Below are positions 23,974 to 27,836 of a stretch of DNA of 27,836 nucleotides, piece after piece (position 1 is the stretch's first letter; every line of letters begins with the position of its first letter). The stretch is from a virus, in the IMG/VR virus record IMGVR_UViG_3300028925_001748, positions 1 through 27,836 of that record. One strand, written 5' to 3'. The position numbers and the translations under genes were made by a program. The notes under the pieces were generated by a model. That model was not told where the DNA came from, made no database searches, and was given only the letters and a program-made list of their open reading frames with translations.

Positions 23974-24117
23974 ATGGCTAAAGGATTATACGATAACATC
24001 CACGCTAAACGTAAAAGAATAGCAGCCGGTAGTAAGGAAACAATGCGTAAGGCAGGAGCCAAGGGTGCGCCAACAGCAAAAGCTTTTAAAAAGGCTAAGA
24101 AAACAGTAAAGAAATAG
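23974..24117 (+). CDS. 47-residue Lys-rich conserved protein
   Basis: The frame starts MAKGLYDNIHAKRKRIAAGS and continues ETMRKAGAKGAPTAKAFKKAKK. The pattern MAKGLYxNIHAKRKRIxxGSxExMRKxGxKGAPT is one I recall across many marine viruses. It begins one base after the previous stop. Basic and probably DNA-associated in the virion; function unknown. Confidence 0.75.
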   Translation: MAKGLYDNIHAKRKRIAAGSKETMRKAGAKGAPTAKAFKKAKKTVKK

Positions 24118-24118
24118 C

Positions 24119-24147
24119 TTGACTTTTACTTTATTATATGATATAAT
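24119..24147 (+). promoter_or_regulatory. Strong sigma70 promoter for the scaffold and capsid genes
   Basis: TTGACT (24119-24124), 17 bases, TATAAT (24142-24147), starting two bases after the preceding stop. It has the same boxes and spacing as the promoter at 19188. It gives the scaffold and major capsid genes an extra transcript, which suits their high copy need. The predicted start is near 24154, with a 40-base leader. Confidence 0.88.
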
Positions 24148-24193
24148 ATGTAGAGTAACTACCTTAACAACTGTCCTTATGGAGAAACAGTAA

Positions 24194-24448
24194 ATGAAAG
24201 ATAAAGAACTTGAAGAATATTATAACACATATCGCGGTTTGTTTGCAAGCGAAGGTTTTAAACTTTTAGTACAAGACCTAACAAACAACGCAATGAATAT
24301 TAATTCTATTGAAGCTACTAAAGATGCAAACGACATGTACTTCCGTAAGGGGCAAATGTCCATTGTCGCAAGCATTATAAATTTAGAGCAGCAAATAGTC
24401 GCAGCAGAAGAAAGTATTGAAGCAGCAGAGTTAGAAGAAGAAGAGTAA
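24194..24448 (+). CDS. Conserved small phage protein (helical, acidic C-terminus)
   Basis: Eighty-four residues: MKDKELEEYYNTYRGLFASEGF at the start, DMYFRKGQMSIVASIINLE in the middle, and an acidic EEE end. The FRKGQ motif followed by a long helix is typical of small proteins found just before FmdB-like zinc-ribbon genes and scaffold genes in marine phages. GGAG lies 9 bases before the ATG. Possibly an assembly helper; not established. Confidence 0.75.
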   Translation: MKDKELEEYYNTYRGLFASEGFKLLVQDLTNNAMNINSIEATKDANDMYFRKGQMSIVASIINLEQQIVAAEESIEAAELEEEE

Positions 24449-24678
24449 TGAGAGCCATCTATGAGTTTCGCTGTGAAGATGGACATACAAATGAAAGGTA
24501 CACTGATTCTGAGTGTACCCATATTTCTTGTTTAGACTGCGACAAAAAAGCAAACAGAATTGTAAGTGCTGTGCGATCAAAACTTGATCCTATTTCCGGT
24601 GACTTTGAAAGCGCCACTAGAAAATGGATGAAGAACAGAGAGCAAAAACTACAACTAGAGCGCAAGGCCAACTCTTAA
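24448..24678 (+). CDS. FmdB-like zinc-ribbon phage protein
   Basis: Seventy-six residues. The N-terminus MRAIYEFRCEDGH, with Cys9, then Cys23 and the CLDC pair (Cys28/Cys31), is a zinc ribbon of the FmdB kind. The C-terminus KLDPISGDFESATRKWMKNREQK is a conserved tail of phage members. The ATG shares a base with the previous stop (TAATG). Its place before the scaffold gene suggests a structural or assembly role. Confidence 0.75.
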   Translation: MRAIYEFRCEDGHTNERYTDSECTHISCLDCDKKANRIVSAVRSKLDPISGDFESATRKWMKNREQKLQLERKANS

Positions 24679-24733
24679 CTAAGAAGCTTTGTATAATACA
24701 CCTCCATAATGAGAATACTCACGGAGTTTAATA

Positions 24734-25516
24734 ATGGCAACACTAATAGACGAGCGTACTGAAAAAGAAGAAGATAACACAGGAGAACAAATAAGTCAAC
24801 TTACAGCGGAACCTGAGTTACAGGAAACTCCCCAAGAAGACATCCCCGACAAGTATAAAGGAAAGTCAACTGCTGACATCGTAAGGATGCATCAAGAGGC
24901 TGAAAAGTTACTTGGCAGACAAAGCAGTGAAGTAGGGGAGTTACGTTCAGTTGTTGATAACTACATTCAGACACAACTCGACACCACAACACAAACAAGT
25001 CCCGAACCTGAAGAAGACGTAGATTTTTTTAGTGATCCAGAGAAGGCGGTGGAAAAAGCAATTAGAAACCACCCTTCAATTAAACAAGCTGAAGCAGTAA
25101 CTCAGCAGTATAGACAGTCAACAGCCCAAGGTCAGCTACAAGAAAAACACCCTGACATGCAAGCTATTTTGACGGACTCTAAATTTGTTGATTGGATCAA
25201 ATCGTCAAAAATTCGTACACAGCTTTTTGCACAAGCAGATGCACAATATGATTACGAAGCTGCCGACGAGCTTTTCACTAACTGGAAAGAACGTAAGCAA
25301 GTAGTAACTCAATCAGCTGCTAATGAAAAAGCTAGTCGTAAAACCGCAGTTAAGGCAGCCTCCACAGGTAACGCCAAAGGCAGTGGTGAAGCGGCAAAGC
25401 GAAAAGTCTACAGGCGTTCAGACATTATTAAACTTATGCAGGACAACCCTGAAAGATACTTAGCTTTAAGTGATGAAATCATGCAAGCATATCAAGAAGG
25501 AAGAGTCCGAAACTAA
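24734..25516 (+). CDS. Capsid scaffolding protein
   Basis: A 260-residue protein, acidic at the N-terminus (DERTEKEEDNTGEQ), helical and coiled-coil prone throughout, and basic at the C-terminus (KAAKRKVYRRSDI to GRVRN). The segment IPDKYKGKSTADIVRMHQEAEKLLG is typical of podovirus scaffolds. The acidic body with a basic end that grips the capsid protein, and the position just before the major capsid gene, make the call strong. It should direct prohead assembly and leave before DNA fills the head. Confidence 0.88.
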   Translation: MATLIDERTEKEEDNTGEQISQLTAEPELQETPQEDIPDKYKGKSTADIVRMHQEAEKLLGRQSSEVGELRSVVDNYIQTQLDTTTQTSPEPEEDVDFFSDPEKAVEKAIRNHPSIKQAEAVTQQYRQSTAQGQLQEKHPDMQAILTDSKFVDWIKSSKIRTQLFAQADAQYDYEAADELFTNWKERKQVVTQSAANEKASRKTAVKAASTGNAKGSGEAAKRKVYRRSDIIKLMQDNPERYLALSDEIMQAYQEGRVRN

Positions 25517-25537
25517 ACTCTTTAAGGAAGTATTATC

Positions 25538-26497
25538 ATGGCAACATCAGTATATCCCGCCACAGGCGGTTTCGTAGACAACACTAGCGCAGCTAAGTTT
25601 ATTCCAGAAATTTGGAGTGACGAAGTTATTGCTGCATACAAGCAAAACTTAACTTTAGCTAACCTTGTTAAAAAAATGAGCATGTCAGGCAAGAAAGGCG
25701 ATACTATTCATATCCCTAAGCCTGTACGTGGCGTTGCTACTGCTAAGGCAGCTAACACTGCTGTAACTGTACAGATGAATGTTGAGTCTGAAGTCCTTGT
25801 AAACATTGACAAGCACTTTGAGTTCTCTCGTATTATTGAAGACATTACTGAAGTACAAGCTTTAGCTTCTCTTCGTCAGTTCTACACAGGTGATGCAGGT
25901 TATGGCCTAGCCAAGCAAGTAGATGATGACTTGTTTGCTTTAGGTAAGAAGTTTGGAGATGACAACGGTTCTGGTTCTGATTATGTTCACAGCAACTGTC
26001 GTTTCTTTGATGCTTCTACTGGTCTTACTGCTTATGCAGTTGACACTGTAGCTGCCGGTGACGTATTCACTGACGCAGGTTTCCGTGCTGCTATTCAGGT
26101 TCTTGACGATGCAGACACCCCAATGGACGGACGTAGCTTTGTTGTACCTCCTTCATTGCGTAACACTATCATGGGCATTGATCGTTACATGTCTTCTGAT
26201 TTTGTAGATGGACGCGGTGTTAAGAACGGTCAGATTGGCAACCTATATGGCATTGACGTATTTGTTTCTAGCAACGTCCCTGTTATTGAAACTGCTTCTG
26301 CTAACTCAGCAGGTGGTGACATTAAAGGTGCTATGTTGTTCCACAAAGACGCAATGGTTCTAGCAGAGCAACAAGCTATTCGTTCTCAGACTCAGTACAA
26401 GCAAGAGTGGTTAGGTACTCTTTATACTGCTGACACTCTGTACGGTACTCAAGTACTACGTCCAGAAGCAGGTCTTGTTCTAGCTGTAAATGGCTAA
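25538..26497 (+). CDS. Major capsid protein (HK97 fold)
   Basis: A 319-residue protein. PEIWSDEVIAAYKQNLTLANLV leads into KKGDTIHIPKPVRG and VNIDKHFEFSRIIEDI, the N-arm, E-loop and spine pattern of HK97-fold phage capsids. The end, YKQEWLGTLYTADTLYGTQVLRPE, is a common C-terminal phrase in marine podoviral capsids. AAGGAAG precedes the ATG by about 6 bases. It is followed by a terminator, as usual for a highly expressed capsid gene. Confidence 0.93.
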   Translation: MATSVYPATGGFVDNTSAAKFIPEIWSDEVIAAYKQNLTLANLVKKMSMSGKKGDTIHIPKPVRGVATAKAANTAVTVQMNVESEVLVNIDKHFEFSRIIEDITEVQALASLRQFYTGDAGYGLAKQVDDDLFALGKKFGDDNGSGSDYVHSNCRFFDASTGLTAYAVDTVAAGDVFTDAGFRAAIQVLDDADTPMDGRSFVVPPSLRNTIMGIDRYMSSDFVDGRGVKNGQIGNLYGIDVFVSSNVPVIETASANSAGGDIKGAMLFHKDAMVLAEQQAIRSQTQYKQEWLGTLYTADTLYGTQVLRPEAGLVLAVNG

Positions 26498-26507
26498 GTA
26501 ACAAACT

Positions 26508-26533
26508 AGGGGGGATTCTTAGGAGTCCCTCCT
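26508..26533 (+). terminator. Intrinsic terminator after the capsid gene
   Basis: The arms 26508-26518 (AGGGGGGATTC) and 26523-26533 (GAGTCCCTCCT) pair over 11 positions including two G-U pairs, with loop TTAG. A T-rich tract follows to 26551. It lies 11 bases after the capsid stop, so fibre genes downstream would be made at a lower level by read-through. Confidence 0.78.
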
Positions 26534-26564
26534 TCCTTTTCTTTTGTTTTCTTAGGAGCTATTA

Positions 26565-27566
26565 ATGGCTATATTCAGAGGTAACGGTGGTGCAGGTGAT
26601 TCTAACACAGACGCTACAGTATCCGCAGTTACAGAACAGGCTGTCATAGCTACTACGAAAGCAAGTGAAGCAGCCGCTAGTGCATCAAGCTCTAGCACTT
26701 CCGCAAGTACTTCTACAAGCAAAGCTTCAGAAGCTAGTACTTCCGCAACTAATTCAAGCAACTCTGCTACAGCCTCAGCTAACTCAGCTACGGCATTAGC
26801 AAACTCAGTTACAGCATCAGCTAACTCAGCTACTGCTTCCGCTAACTCAGCCACAGCAGCCGCAAGCAGCGCATCTAATGCCTCTGGTACATTGGCTAAT
26901 GCTGCACTTAAAGCTAACAATCTTTCTGACTTAGCAAGTGCTTCTACAGCACGTAGCAACTTAGGCTTAGGTACAGTAGCCACTACAGCCGCTAATGTAT
27001 ATGCTACGGCAGCTCAGGGAACTAAGGCAGATAATGCTTTAGTAGCATCTACCGTCTCATCTTACGGAGCTACGCTTGTAGACGATACAGATGCTGCCGC
27101 AGCCAGAAGCACTTTAGGCTTAGGTACAGTAGCCACAACAGCAGCTAGTGCATATGCTACAGCAGCTCAGGGAACCAAAGCAGATAATGCTTTAGTAGCT
27201 TCTACTGTATCATCTTTTGGTGCTACATTAATAGATGACGCAAATGCCGGAGCAGCCAGAAGCACTTTAGGCTTAGGTACAGTAGCAACTACAGCAGCTA
27301 GTGCATATGCTACAGCAGCGCAAGGCACAAAGGCAGACAATGCTTTAGTAGCATCTACCGTGTCTACCTATGGTGCTACGCTAATAGATGATGCTAACGC
27401 AGGTGCAGCTAGGACTACATTGGGCTTAGGAGATGTTGCTACTACAGCAGCCTCAGCTTATGCTACAGCAGCCCAAGGCGCTAAGGCAGACTCAGCTTTA
27501 CAATCCAACTCAACTTTAAACGCAGACAACATGACTTCCGGTACGCTACTAGGTGGAACATACTAA
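26565..27566 (+). CDS. Tail fibre protein with Ala/Ser heptads and 51-residue repeats
   Basis: A 333-residue protein. The N-terminus (MAIFRGNGGAGDSNTD) is typical of phage fibre subunits. Residues about 33-110 are almost only Ala, Ser, Thr and Asn, with a 7-residue ASANSAT rhythm, likely a trimeric stalk. From residue 129 come four units of 51 residues beginning ARSTLGLGTVATTA; the repeated LGLG phrase is seen in many phage fibres. It ends SGTLLGGTY. AGGAG lies 6 bases before the ATG. The lack of a receptor-binding domain suggests it joins with products of the following genes. Confidence 0.85.
   Translation: MAIFRGNGGAGDSNTDATVSAVTEQAVIATTKASEAAASASSSSTSASTSTSKASEASTSATNSSNSATASANSATALANSVTASANSATASANSATAAASSASNASGTLANAALKANNLSDLASASTARSNLGLGTVATTAANVYATAAQGTKADNALVASTVSSYGATLVDDTDAAAARSTLGLGTVATTAASAYATAAQGTKADNALVASTVSSFGATLIDDANAGAARSTLGLGTVATTAASAYATAAQGTKADNALVASTVSTYGATLIDDANAGAARTTLGLGDVATTAASAYATAAQGAKADSALQSNSTLNADNMTSGTLLGGTY
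26949..27563 (+). repeat. 153-bp tandem repeats in the fibre gene (four copies)
   Basis: Units begin at 26949, 27102, 27255 and 27408. Copies two and three differ by only a few residues, so duplication is recent or homogenised by recombination; the first and last are more diverged. Copy number could change by unequal recombination and so alter fibre length. Confidence 0.85.
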
Positions 27567-27578
27567 AGGTATATAACT

Positions 27579-27836
27579 ATGGCAACAAAAATTGTAACTA
27601 AAAATAGCTCCACAGCAGGTAGCGCACCTTCAGCAAGTGATCTTGTACAAGGTGAACTAGCGGTAAACGTAGTTGACAAACGACTGTATACTGAGAACAA
27701 CTCAGGCGCTATTGTTGAGCTAGGCACTAATCCTGCAGGTGCTGTAAACTTTGCGGCAGACGTAACCTTTGCTAATGGCGCAGATATCATCACGGCTTCA
27801 GCAGGAACAAGCAACTTCCGCGCAGGTGTCAACGCA
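27579..27836 (+). CDS. Fibre-like structural protein (3' partial)
   Basis: The frame from the ATG at 27579 stays open to the window edge (86 codons). It begins MATKIVTKNSSTAGSAPSAS and continues DLVQGELAVNVVDKRLYTENNSGAIVELG, a phrase common near the start of phage tail fibre and appendage proteins. It follows the fibre gene after a 12-base gap with AAAGG in the leader. The rest, probably including the receptor-binding part, lies outside the window. Confidence 0.78.
   Translation, partial: MATKIVTKNSSTAGSAPSASDLVQGELAVNVVDKRLYTENNSGAIVELGTNPAGAVNFAADVTFANGADIITASAGTSNFRAGVNA

Noticed and set aside
24692-24697. TATAAT before the scaffold gene as another promoter
   Set aside because: No -35 box at 16-18 bases and no TGn extension; the strong promoter at 24119 already serves these genes.
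26552-26983. 143-residue Ala/Leu/Val-rich minus-strand frame
   Set aside because: Antisense of the Ala/Ser fibre repeats, where stop codons are rare by composition.

Overview
The window is most of the genome of a tailed double-stranded DNA bacteriophage, almost certainly a podovirus, of a type common in marine viromes. It carries a T7-type replisome (family A DNA polymerase, primase-helicase, single-stranded DNA binding protein, 5'-3' exonuclease, endonuclease I) and a cobalamin-dependent class II ribonucleotide reductase. The virion module holds TerL, portal, scaffold, HK97-fold capsid, tail adaptor and nozzle, ejection proteins and tail fibres. I see no phage RNA polymerase gene, no tRNA and no integrase. 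Host-type sigma70 promoters are present, so transcription probably depends on the host enzyme. The combination resembles SIO1-like ('cobavirus') and HMO-2011-like marine podoviruses, but I cannot place the phage from sequence alone, and the host is unknown.

Layout. From 1 to 7669 (+) lie late genes: a fibre-like protein with proline-rich and collagen-like repeats, cut by the window edge, then tail adaptor, tail nozzle, a small fibre-like protein and three large internal/ejection protein candidates. A two-way terminator at 7675-7703 separates them from the convergent (-) unit. From 18317 down to 7723 (-) comes the early and replication unit. It starts with a likely cysteine peptidase and about a dozen small early genes, several too short for ordinary gene callers. 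It then passes a consensus promoter at 15546-15574 into SSB, primase-helicase, DNA polymerase, GIY-YIG nuclease, exonuclease, endonuclease I, a DUF3310 protein and the reductase. Most genes are joined by TAATG or ATGA stop/start overlaps.

From 18318 to 19355 is a 1-kb non-coding control region between the divergent units. It holds three things. First, a densely folded stretch whose G-U pairs fit a leftward transcript (18333-18656), a candidate new structured RNA or leader. Second, iteron-like repeats and a cluster of six consensus DnaA boxes, a candidate DnaA-dependent replication origin. Third, rightward promoters with palindromic operator candidates.

From 19356 to 27836 (+) is packaging and head assembly: an AT-hook small terminase candidate, an M15 endolysin, TerL, portal, five tiny lysine-rich proteins, a second strong promoter, two small conserved proteins, scaffold, major capsid protein, a terminator and the tail-fibre genes, the last of which runs off the edge. 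Both window ends lie in rightward late genes. The simplest reading is one late unit that leaves at the right edge and returns at the left edge of a circular or permuted map, with an unknown number of genes missing between.
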